Positions 1 to 10,189 of a stretch of 64,000 bases of DNA are shown piece by piece (the first letter of the stretch is position 1; each line of letters begins with the position of its first letter). The notes under the pieces were generated by a model that was not told the DNA's origin, ran no database searches, and was given only the letters and a program-made list of their open reading frames with translations. The position numbers and the translations under genes were made by a program. This stretch comes from Sweltsa coloradensis (taxonomy: Eukaryota > Arthropoda > Insecta > Plecoptera > Chloroperlidae): positions 434,001 through 498,000 of the forward strand of contig JAMZAV010000100.1 in assembly GCA_024449915.1 (NCBI GenBank), written 5' to 3'.

Positions 1-60
1 TTGAGCGCAATCGAATAATTATTTCTTATGAAAATTGCAATTTTACGATTTTTTTTTTTT
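1..60 (-). mobile_element. edge of another family A copy at the window start
   Basis: The first 60 bases (ttgagcgcaatcgaataatt onward, to ttttacgatttttt) match the monomer sequence near 27190 and 27500 (ttgagcacaatcgaaaaata and onward). They appear to be the right edge of a copy that lies mostly outside the window, in the same orientation as the 27-kb copy. Confidence 0.5.
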
Positions 61-2960
61 TTTTTAATTACGATTTATTAAAAAAATAAAGTTAATTTTT
101 TATTTTATTTAATTTAATTTAAAAAAATCTTCTACTAAGCAATAATTTTTTCACAGAACAACAGAAAATCAGCATAACACATGGCAGCTCAATGCACCAA
201 TTACGCTCATCCAACAACGCGGCGGGACTTAAGCGTTTTCCTAGTTTATATAATTACAAGGGGATGATACATTCTGAGGAGAGTTTAATTACAATACATT
301 TTTCAATAAATAGTGTGGTAAATGTGTAAATGTCAGGGATAACCTCGTTTACACAAACAAGCTACCAACAAACCATTGTTAACATTTGAAAAACACCAGT
401 CCTGAATAATTCAATATGAGATTTTATTTGCTGATAAATTGGTGTGTATTACATTTACATTATAATCTATATTTTCTGTCAACTGTCTTTCCATTAGGAT
501 CGTGTTGTTTTACCAAGCGTATACAATCAACAGTAGACATACACAATCAATAGCGCCGATGTTTTCAGCTTGAGTTCTACACGTAAACTCGTTAGCAACT
601 GTGCCGATCACCTACGACTTCTCACTGCAAGTGATAGACCTAATATTCGTCTAACCCATTATCAATGGCCAATCAGAACCTACCATTGAACTATCACGTG
701 ACTCACGTTCCACGTATTATATCACTAATGGGAACTTCTGCTGAATTCTAGTTAGAAATACATTATTGAAAATCATTAGTTTACCCTACGGTAGATTTCC
801 ATCAGTAGGAGTGCAAAAACACACAGATTTACATAATGGAGCCAATAAATGTAAAGTGCGGTTATATGGGCTATTACCCGCTTAATTTACGTTGTACCGT
901 ATATTCTATGGACTGGATTATACCAAACACACTTTATTCTTTACAGAAAGCTATCTTTAAACTTTGATTTTTAATTATTTATTGAAGTTTTCGTCTCCTT
1001 AGTTCGGTAAGAATGAGGGTTTTTGCTAAATTTCTTAAGGGGTCTTAAACCTGATTAATTATTTATGTTTCACATTTATACGTTACGTTACGTTACGTAT
1101 ACGCACCTTAATTAATTTTATGACCACACAAATTTGAAATTGAATGTACAAGCAAGAATATGCACTTCGAAACTAGACCCAATGGTGTCGAGTGTAGTTT
1201 GACGAGTACCGAGTGCCTAGTTTACAGAAATCAAACTTAATAAAGTTGGTTCTTGGAAGATGGCGACGAGTGTGTAATGACGCCCTACCCTACCAAACTT
1301 CTCTGAGGTCGAAAAACATTGTAATGTTATTTCTTAAGGGAGAATTTCCGTATTGACCTTGCTCTCCGATTCATAATCAACTCAATTTTGAATTTATCTT
1401 CACTATGAAAATTAATAAATAATAACTAGCCTCTATCGATACCTAATTTCTTATTTGCTTTTAAATACCTATTTTAAAGAATACATGCTTGTAAGCTTGC
1501 AAGTCACAATTCCATAAAAATTAAAATAATTATGAAAAGGATAAACAATAATAAATAATAATAATAATAATAATATAGAGTATGTAAGTATGTGATTCGT
1601 CAAACATGGGTTTATTCCTGCTTCAAATGCGGTATTTTTCTGATTTAAATTATTATTTCGACAGATGTTTTAATATATCAGGGAAACCTGCCCTCGCATT
1701 CGCATCATGCATCTTCAGGTGTCTAACTTGAAGTGATCTGGAGTAAGAGTCATTCTGAAAAGGCCTCATATGAGTGTTTAAGTGGACTTCTTCCCTTGCT
1801 TTCGCCTCAACGACTGAAGAAACCTTGGAGTAAACTTTCTGTCAGGATTGCCGGTGGCGGGCATCGAACTCGACATCATCCCGAGTAAGAGTCTGGCGCG
1901 TTACGCTAGAGCTACATCGTCACTAAGTTGACTCGTAATTCACATTTTGTTACGACGAGTCGTAAGCGGAGACTTTGTAGCAGTAGCACATATCGTAATA
2001 AATTGTTTAATGCAACCTTATCACCATAAAGTCGCGTCATTTAGTGAGTAGACAATGGAAACACATTTATGTATTTTATTCGTATATCATCCTTATAATA
2101 AAATATCCACTCCATTGGAAAATAAATTGTGTCCTTTTACTTTGGTACCGACTTCAAATTTTGATCCCGCTGTGAAACTCAAATAATTTGCTTTTCTTCT
2201 TCCATACTATTTTATTTAAAACAATACGCAGATAGTAAATGCGAAGGCCGCCCTTGAGGGTTACGACCAACGTTTATGGAAGGAATATGTCAAATAACTC
2301 ACTCAGAATACCACTTTACATTTTATTCTTGTAATAAACAGATACTTCGGCTATGAGCTAGAAATGCTAATACCATACCACAGCTGGATGAATGTGATTA
2401 TCGTTCATAATTTCAGTGAGTCGTTTGTTTCATACCATTGTACAGTCAGCATGATAAATTATCATTCACATGGCTTCGTGTATAGAGTTGGGTATGTTGG
2501 TGTATGGAAGTAACTAGTAAGTATAAAGTTGATTCGCTTTAGAAGACAATTAAATTATATATTATAATCAACATTAAAGTTTAAATATTTGTAATTTTTG
2601 AAAGAGTTTATGTTACACAATAGTCCCAGAAAAGTATAGCAGATCAATTTCAGAATTATTAAGATCGGATGAACCATGTACACTGCAGTATCAAGCCAAT
2701 GTCTAGAAAATATCATTTGTGTTGAAATTACCAGCTCTTCACCTTAAAATCACGTGCTAATAATTATTACAATATATAAATTATATTAAATTAATATTTT
2801 TTTTAATTGTCACTAGTGTATAAGTGATCGTTACATATTTGAGAATGGTGTATATGCATGGGTAACACAACATCGGAATTTGTTGTTATGCTTATTTAAG
2901 TGAAGCAATTATCCAAATTACGCCATTCATACAAGGGTGTCAAAGAATTCAAACAACAAC
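61..2960. other. no gene recognised, apart from the SINE at 1700-1925
   Basis: AT-rich with short simple repeats: (CGTTA)3 near 1081 and (AAT)n near 1547-1575. No splice-bounded open frame is seen. Confidence 0.5.
1700..1925 (-). mobile_element. tRNA-derived SINE copy (minus)
   Basis: Minus-strand sequence shows a tRNA-like head, gatgtagctctagcgtaacg (A-box-like), then gtcgagttcgatgcccgcc (B-box-like). A conserved body follows (caccggcaatcctgacagaa), and 120 bp on, cacctgaagatgc. The same head-body order recurs at 13.8 kb and 3.4 kb. No coding capacity. Confidence 0.6.
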
Positions 2961-3151
2961 TGTTATTTATCGTTTTAGAAATGTCGCATTCTTTGTTTTG
3001 TTTTGTGATACTGGATACAGATAACCTTTGTGGTGTAAAATATGATTAAAGAAAAATAATATTTCATTGGAGAATTGTTTGTTATTATGATTAAAATGTG
3101 TTTTGATATATATCCAACTTTTACATCGGGTTGGGGGGGGGGGGGGATAAA

Positions 3152-3368
3152 CGCACAACTCGATTCCTTGGCCTAAGATATACGTTGTTGGCTGACACGT
3201 CCTCAACATCTTTCTTGTCGTCCTCTGCTGCATACAGAATGTTAGAACAATTCTTGCGATGTACTCACAAATTTTCTGCCCCCACTCATTCCATTCTTTA
3301 CCCTTGTACTTGTTCAATAAGTGACATATTTCTCGTTCACGTTTATGCAACTGACAGATATGGAACAA
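3152..3368 (-). pseudogene. coding-like fragment broken by a frame change, origin unknown
   Basis: On the minus strand, 3368-3244 reads as a polar, helix-like peptide (REREICHLLNKYKGKEWNEW and onward). From 3243 to 3152 a different frame looks coding: AAEDDKKDVEDVSANN, then VYLRPRNRVVR. A single frame change near 3243 would join the two. A G-run (3133-3146) ends the similarity on the left, and a tRNA-derived SINE starts just to the right. A decayed exon or transposon-derived coding fragment is the likeliest explanation, but I cannot name the source. Confidence 0.25.
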
Positions 3369-3624
3369 GTATAACGCGCGAGACTTCGACTCAGGAAGTC
3401 ACGGGGTCGAATACCGCCACCGGCAATCTTGTTTGAAAGTTTTCCCAAGATTTCGATAAGTCGTTAATTCGAATTCGACAGCTTGAGCCCTGCCCTTGGA
3501 CTATACCTAGTTCAACAGCTGAACTGAAGATGGGCATACACTGGTGGGCTTGGTCAGCTTTAAATGTAATGTCCCCCACTGCAAATCAGTTCTGTAACAG
3601 AGTGGGTAGACTCAAAATACGCAT

Positions 3625-3707
<83 letters not shown>

Positions 3708-3709
3708 TT
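3340..3709 (+). mobile_element. tRNA-derived SINE copy (plus) ending in a long (ATTT)n tail
   Basis: Plus-strand head with an A-box-like region near 3370 and a B-box-like acggggtcgaataccgcc at 3402, then caccggcaatcttgtttgaa (body), ctgaagatggg near 3524, and a tail of about 22 ATTT units (3623-3709). The tetranucleotide tail directly after the body suggests the SINE 3' end. Confidence 0.55.
3623..3709 (+). repeat. (ATTT)n microsatellite
   Basis: About 22 uninterrupted ATTT units at the end of the SINE copy starting near 3340. Confidence 0.97.
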
Positions 3710-3719
3710 CCTTGGGAAA

Positions 3720-5100
3720 GTTTCCCACGAAACTTTTAACAATTTAACGTAAATGCACACATCATAGACGGATAATATATTACAGTGCGTTTAGTTATCT
3801 GTGGTATTAGTAAAACAACTCTGTATCTTTGATGGGGAAATTGATTTATTACTAAACGTGAAATATAGTATCAGCTTTTCCACTGGGTGCTATAATCCGA
3901 AAGGTACTTTGGTTCAATTTTGACCATCAATAAACAATAATCCTGAACAAACATTTTCCGCGGTCAAAAGACAAATATTAAGTTCTGAAAACATCGGTTC
4001 GGGGCATTGCCTCCTATCCTCACTCATTGTGTGTCCTGAGTGTGTTGGTCATTTGAATAAGGTAGGTTCTCCACAAATTAATGTTATTTATTCGTCACCA
4101 TGATCTGGAACCAAACAATTGAGCAAGTGAAATGTTTGTTGTTGATTAACGTTTCTATTAGTGTAATGATGCTATTCAAGGAGATGAAAGCAAAGGCGAG
4201 AATGGATGCCAATTACAACAAAAATCCTTCAGCGGAACACGAACCTGCGTCCGTGCGTCCAACACACTCTGATAATGTATTTTCATGTTCTTTATTTAAT
4301 ATTGTATTTCCCATCATTGATGAGTAAATTTTAAGTTTTCAATACAGTTTCAGGCCTAACATACCTTAATCCCGCTTAAATTAAGGCAGTAACCAACTTT
4401 AATCAATATTTGTTTGCAACCGTCATCGGTTCAGCATTGTACTTCAATGTCTCGTGTTATAAAACATTGTATTTAGATCTTCAACTATATCTAGCCTTGA
4501 TTAAAATACAAGTGTGTAGATCTTAAAATCACTTGGATATCTATATCTTACGTGGTAACACAAAGAATATGTCATTCAAATATTTCGGGCTGAGAAATGT
4601 GAAATAAAATGTGAGCCTCTATGATAATGTCGTCAGGCAGAAGGACGGATCGCATCGGAGGTTATGAAAGGGAATTTTCTATTGCCAGCATAATAAAATC
4701 GTTCAACGTTGTGATTTGGTTTTCTTATCGAAATACGAATCGATCGAAGTGAACACAAATTGTATCACAAGGGAATTTCAGGATGAATCTCGTTGCCTCA
4801 GTCTTAAGGGTGTGATGTCTGGTGGTGCCATATAAGGCTAGTCGATACTAGTGTATCCTTAAACTCATTCGAAGGACAACACTACTCACAAGAGAAGTGT
4901 AATCATAATAAATAATTATCATACGCAATATCCAACAAAGAAATAGGGAAGAGGGTGTGAGCATCCCACGTCTATCGAAGATGCCAAGAAGCTTCACCAT
5001 GGCTAATATTTCTTCCCCTGTCTTCTCCTCACCTACAGCTCTCTCCACAAGTTATTGACACATTTCTCACACTTCCCACCACTTGAACGTTTTTTAACTG
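3720..5100. other. no gene recognised
   Basis: Unique-looking AT-rich DNA. A 75-codon frame at 4100-4327 has no domain and no splice context. Confidence 0.5.
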
Positions 5101-5118
5101 TATTTTATAATTTTACAT

Positions 5119-5210
5119 CCCTTTTCCCCTCTCCCCTCTTCCCCTCTCCCCTCTTCCCCTCTCCCCTCTTCCCTCTTCCCGTCTCGCTTCCTCTCTTCCC
5201 CTCTTCCCAC
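5119..5210 (+). repeat. pyrimidine tract with three perfect 15-bp units
   Basis: Three perfect copies of CCCCTCTCCCCTCTT (5126-5170) are followed by degenerate ones. The homopurine/homopyrimidine mirror character makes it a candidate for triplex (H-DNA) formation. Confidence 0.9.
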
Positions 5211-5535
5211 CTCAGTCAGTGTCTCTCGTTGTCTCTGCTGATCATATTAACAAAAGCAAAATTAATACTTTTGTTCAATTGCATAATTGCAATTCAAGAA
5301 TTTTTAATCCAAATCCCAAAATAGCATAAATGGCAGAACATCAGTGCGCAGAGACGAAGGTTTTAGGTAATCCAGAGTCGCGGCAAACTTTAATGACAAT
5401 TGTTATCAAGCACCAATATCATTGAAAATAATCTGAACTGTGAAGTATAATAATGGTTGAATTTAAATCTAGTAATAATAATGATGATGTAGATCACAAT
5501 AATTAAATAGACGAACGCATCGCCACCCTCTATAA

Positions 5536-6493
5536 CAGCGGTTCTCAACCACTGTGTCGCGACCACTGGTGTGTCGCGATCAGTTGTGAGGTGTGGTCGC
5601 AAGTATCTTGTTTATTTATTGTTATATTGAAGTCTATTCATGTACGCCACTAACATGAACGCTATACCGCCAAAAGTTCTAGGGGTGAAATTGAAAGTGA
5701 GACCGAAATTTCGAGTCGAGTGGGTACTCGAAATCAATTTTAAAAACATGATTTAGGTGGCGGTGCCGGGTAAGCCTACAGCAAATTCGTCCCAATTCTT
5801 AGATATGGTGGAGGTGCCGGGTCGCGCCCCGTGTGTAAAAAACGTAAATATCGCTACGCATTTTTGGTGCTACCTTACCAATTTTGCTTTTCGAACAAAC
5901 TAATGTTTATGGAACATCATCAATCAAGAAAGACGATATGTCAATTTTTCCAGCTGCAATGAATGCATCAAGTATAAGCTGGATATAAAATCTGAAGATC
6001 AGTTCAAGGGAAAAATATATTCAAACACTTGACCTGTCTTTTAGGTGGGTTTGGAAATACTTTACTTCCATTTCAAAAAAAAGGGAAAAGAATGGATTTT
6101 TCTACATTTTCAGTTTTAAGTGAGCACATAAACGTGTCATACCTAGCATATTCCAGAAAAAGAATAGTTTGATTGAATTTACTTCAGATACAGCTCTAAA
6201 ATCAAGATTTCAAGACATCCCATTTTGTTAACAAGGCTTTGTGTGTTTTACTTCCCTTCTCCACTTCATACCCTGCGTTAGGCAGTTTTTTTCAACTTTT
6301 AAACAATCAAGTCAAAGAACAGATCGAGACTCCTTGATGTTGATAGTGAGTTGCGCTTCAGTTTGTCTTCCTTTATTATTATTTCGATGAAATGTGGGTA
6401 CACCCCTCCTTGGTACACCCACGTAGGTGTGTCGCGTACGGGAACGTACTCAGTCATGTGTGTCACAGCGGAAAAAAAGGTTGAGAACCGCTG
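5536..6493 (+). mobile_element. decayed hAT (Charlie/ZBED5-like) DNA transposon with perfect 8-bp target-site duplication
   Basis: The ends are perfect 15-bp inverted repeats, CAGCGGTTCTCAACC at 5536 and its complement ending at 6493. This sequence is typical of Charlie-type hAT elements. An exact 8-bp duplication, CTCTATAA, flanks it (5528-5535 and 6494-6501), as expected for hAT. Inside, 6169-6228 on the + strand translates to LIEFTSDTALKSRFQDI, resembling the C-terminal part of ZBED5-like hAT transposases; the rest is broken by stops. Repeated gtgtcgcga motifs follow the left end. A fragment of another repeat (5681-5885) is nested inside. The element is non-autonomous. Confidence 0.88.
5681..5885 (+). 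mobile_element. partial copy of the 7672-8430 element nested in the hAT element
   Basis: Starting at aggggtgaaattgaaagtgag, this 205-bp segment parallels the left part of the element at 7672: a gagtcgagt/tactcgaaatc block, then the motif GGTGGAGGTGCCGGGTCGCG (5807), then a tcgctac...gctaccttacca block. Its right half is missing. The insertion lies inside the hAT element, so it is the younger of the two or was copied in secondarily. Confidence 0.55.
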
Positions 6494-6844
6494 CTCTATA
6501 AGAGTAAGCTTGATATGTAACTACATTAGAATATTATTTGCCTATATTTACAACATTTTCTGTCGCAAAACATAAACGACGTCTGGGCTATGTATACGTG
6601 ATTGAACTGCAGGTATCAAATTTGACTTGGCCTATCAAATAAATTATGTATGTTTAAAAAATTACTAAACAGGATCCCCATCATATGGCGTGAAAGGTCA
6701 AAGGTGCGACAGCTACCGCGTAGTATAGGGTTAATATAACTGCGTGTGATTTAATTACTTTTGACCTGTGGAATGCTCACACTAAAAGTAAACTAGGAAC
6801 ATAAAGCAACCCTGATGGTATAATGAAAACTTTCGCTTACGGTC

Positions 6845-7545
6845 TCGCTCGCTCACATACTTAATCGAGCACTCACCTGCCCACTCACACAATCACTCAC
6901 ACACTCACCCACTCACCTCATCACTAACACAATCACTCAACCACTCACAAAACTACTTAAACACCCACCCACTCTTCTCTCTCCAACCCACTCACACAAT
7001 CACTCACACACTCACCCAGCTATTTACACACCCACCCACATACTCACCCACTCACTTAATCACTCACATACTCACCCAACACACTCCCAATCACTCACTT
7101 CTTATACACTCATGAACCCTCACCTTATCACTAACACAATCACTCACACACTCACCCAACTACTTAAACACCCATCCATCCACTCTCCTCTCAAGTGCCC
7201 ACTCACACAATCACTCACACACTCACCCAGCTATTTACACACCCACCCACTCACCTCATCACTAACACAATCACTCAACCACTCACCCACTTACACACTC
7301 ACACACTCACTCACGCATCTACACACGGACACACTCATCCTTACACCCACTCAACCACTTACTCTCTCCCTCAAACTTACTCACGCATCTACACACTCAT
7401 TTTTCACCCACTCAACCACTAACTCACTCACTCAAACTCACTCACGCATCTACACACTCATCTTTTCACCCACTCAACCACTAACTCAAACTCACTCACT
7501 CATCTTTTCACCCACCCAACCACTCAATCTCTGACCCACCCATTC
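6845..7545 (+). repeat. 700-bp degenerate CACTCA/CACC satellite
   Basis: An irregular array of cactca, cacac, caccc and ttaatcactcac units with higher-order copies: blocks such as cactcacacactcacccagc recur near 6990 and 7210. Open frames of 75-140 codons rich in Thr, His, Ser and Leu are by-products of this composition. The strand asymmetry (almost no G on the + strand) is striking. Confidence 0.9.
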
Positions 7546-7671
7546 AATGACACTTGTGTTATATCATTTCAACTTTGTATTGTGTGCGGTCATGATTATG
7601 TATCCAATCGAATTAAAGGGGTTAGGGGATGAATGGATCCAACATGTCTTCAATTCGCCTTCAATAAAAAA

Positions 7672-8430
7672 TTAGGGGTGTGTGAGAACCGGAAATTTAG
7701 AGTCGGGTCGAGTATTTGGTACTCGACTCGAATTGGAGTATTTGCTAGTCGAAATCGAGTATAAATTTTATATGATTTTGGTGGAGGTGCCGGGTCGCGG
7801 TCGAGTTTGAAAACATTTATTTTTGTCGCTACCTTACCAACCCTGATTAACCATAATAGTGACCTCAGTCTTTTGATACAAATTTGTATTCTTTTTGGAA
7901 GTTTTTAACTTTTTTGGCACAAATAGTAAAAAAAAAAAAAAAAGGTCACTATAATGTTTGTAACATTTTCATATAATATCACTTACTGAATTATATGTCA
8001 TAGCCTAGCCCTAATAACTTTTGGGCTTCATCATTGAAATGATCAAGAGAGAGGTTACATTTTTAAATCAATTAGAAGTTACTCTGTCTTCTCTTAGGAG
8101 CCTACATATTGACTAACATCAATAAACAAAATTAATATGTACATATTGTAAATATATAGTCAAAGAGTAATATTGAAATTATATATATTCAAAAAAACGA
8201 AGCTTAGCTTAGTTTAGAATTATGCAATGAACGAACATGTGTTCTTGCTTGCATATAAAATACCGGGTCTGAAACCCTCAAATGAACGATGATTGTATTA
8301 CAGGGGAGAAGAACTCGTTTTGCCATGTTGGCAGAGTGGGATGTGGGGCATTGAGAATGTAGAGTTGACAGACATTCTGTCGATCTCGGGCTCGACTCGA
8401 ACTCAAAATTCAGGACTTATACACCCCTAA
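7672..8430 (+). mobile_element. non-autonomous element with ~40-bp imperfect terminal inverted repeats (TTAGGGGTGT)
   Basis: The left end, ttaggggtgtgtgagaacc, and the complement of the right end, ttaggggtgtataagtcct, align for about 40 bp through a shared gagt(c/t)gggtcgag region. The TAGGGGTGT start resembles hAT termini. I see no matching 8-bp duplication, so the boundaries may be eroded or the class wrong. It carries the GGTGGAGGTGCCGGGTC motif at 7780 and an A-run near 7930. There is no coding sequence. Confidence 0.55.
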
Positions 8431-8630
8431 CACACACAAAAACACAAAAATACACACAAAATACACACAAATACATAAATGCACACAATACAAAATGATA
8501 CCAAGACGATTTTATTTATTCTGCAGAAATGTGCCATAGACTTACACAGTATTGATAGAAAGTAAGGAGTCAACCAAGTGGTAAGAGCACCTAGCCCACT
8601 CCTGCGATATCTTTCCCTATTCCTCATAGC

Positions 8631-9345
8631 TAGAGATATGCAAAAATGGTTTTTTAGTTTGAAAATTCGCGCCTTAAAAATAAAAATTCGCGATTTGTCG
8701 CGATTTACCAAAAAACACAATTTTCTCATGCACAGCTTAAAAAAAAATAAAAAATAAAAAAAAGTTTCAGGATAATTTGATTGATTTTAATGATTTAAAA
8801 GAAAAACAAGCTCGTGAGAGTGAAGTTCAGAATCAGTTTTAATTTTAAGCTCAATTTCAGTCTTCAGTTTTCAAAGTTTCCGACAATTTTTACCAGAATT
8901 AATTTCGTCTACCCGGCACCTCCACCAAATTTACGAAATTATGCATTTTTTATGTAATGTCTTTTGATATGGATATGAAGTATTTTGAGCTTACTCTCGT
9001 TCAAACGATTATTATGATCTCACAATCGCATTTACGACTCGGCGCCTCCACCAAAACGACTACCACCAGCCAGTATTAATTTAATTTCGACTTCGACCCG
9101 GCACCTCCACCAAAACTTTGATTTTTTTTTTTAATTTCGTGACCTAATTTGCATTTAAGGACATAATTGCTAATTTCGCCACTAGTTCGTGGTATCAACT
9201 AAAATTTCGTGAAAATTCGCGAATTGGAAATTGGTACCATTCAATCACAATTCATGAGATTCATGTGCAAACAAAATTTGAAGGGATTATTGCAACTTTA
9301 AAAAAAAATCGCGAATTTCGTTGTCACCATTTTTGCACATCTCTA
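8631..9345 (+). mobile_element. hAT-type MITE with 20-bp terminal inverted repeats and perfect 8-bp target-site duplication
   Basis: The left end, TAGAGATATGCAAAAATGGT, and the complement of the right end, TAGAGATGTGCAAAAATGGT, differ at one of 20 positions. The flanks carry the exact 8-bp duplication CTCATAGC (8623-8630 and 9346-9353), diagnostic for hAT-family insertion. The interior is AT-rich with many aattcgcga blocks and three minus-strand copies of the GGTGGAGGTGCCGGGT motif (8912, 9037, 9095). There is no transposase frame, so it is non-autonomous. Boundaries are exact. Confidence 0.9.
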
Positions 9346-10067
9346 CTCATAGCTGATTACAATGCGAGTGGATGCATGCTGTGGTAGGGCTTGATACTCA
9401 CACGTCAGGCAAATTTACTATTCTGAATAAAAAGCAGTAGCCTCATATTCACATTCTGCGAAGCGGTGTGATCGAGGTACATGCTTCACTATGCAGCCGA
9501 GGCCCGCAAAGTGGCTCGAGCAATCTTCTATCATCACTTTATTTTATCCCTGGTTTTTATCCATTTTTCTTGTGCCACATAATTCTTCTTCAAATTACAT
9601 TCACGTCTTCGGAGCCAGCCTAACCCCCCACCCACCCCCCTCCCATCAATGTTATTATACCACAATTCACTTGCCCGTCGTCTCGATTTTCGTCGTTGCG
9701 TATGAAAGGAAAAACAATATTACATCCTTCACAGTGAAATGATTAGCTCTGTTTGACACTGGATAGAAAGTACAAGTAAAATAATAAAATTTATTAAAAC
9801 TATTGGGAATGTAATTTTAAAAGTAAGGCAATGGAGAAACGCTTTCCCACTAGATAGACTCAAGACTGTTGGTTGAGCTCGAGCAAACCAGGCTTTAGTC
9901 AGGATCACTTCGGTTTGCACCATTATTAACTTTTATTTTATTAACTATAACCATAAATAGGTAATAAAATAATGTTGTTTCAAGTTTATTTAGGATATAT
10001 GAATTTGAAATGTGAAATGTCGTGTGATGGAGACATTTGCACTACCATTCTAAACAAGCTCCTAACG

Positions 10068-10180
10068 ATTTTATGTAAATCAATCCAGGAATTACAACAT
10101 TTATCTCAGCGGGATATCGAACCCCCGTCTCCCGATTGCCGGTCGAGTGCTATACATATTTTGATTGATTTACATAAAAT
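10068..10180. repeat. perfect 18-bp inverted repeat flanking the tRNA-like segment
   Basis: ATTTTATGTAAATCAATC at 10068-10085 is the exact reverse complement of 10163-10180. The 77-bp spacer contains the tRNA-like sequence. Inverted arms around a SINE are not expected from normal retroposition, which yields direct repeats. Confidence 0.9.
10086..10162 (-). mobile_element. tRNA-like SINE head bracketed by inverted repeats
   Basis: Minus strand reads gtatagcactcgaccggcaa, then tcgggagacgggggttcgat, then atcccgctgag: an A-box-like start, anticodon-arm-like middle and a clear B box (gggttcgatatcccgc). It is the most tRNA-like segment in the window. The T stem has one mismatch and one wobble pair and no acceptor stem is obvious, so I treat it as a SINE relic and not a functional tRNA gene. 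Confidence 0.5.
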
Positions 10181-10189
10181 ATATTACAC

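Noticed and set aside
3530..3739. Frame encoding repeated Tyr-Leu-Phe-Ile
   Set aside because: Translation of the (ATTT)n microsatellite.
7112..7534. 140-codon + strand open frame rich in Thr, His, Ser and Leu
   Set aside because: Entirely translation of the CACTCA satellite; several frames are open for the same reason.
10086..10162. A functional tRNA gene
   Set aside because: B box is good, but the T stem has a mismatch and a wobble pair and no acceptor stem is visible; related decayed copies indicate a SINE.
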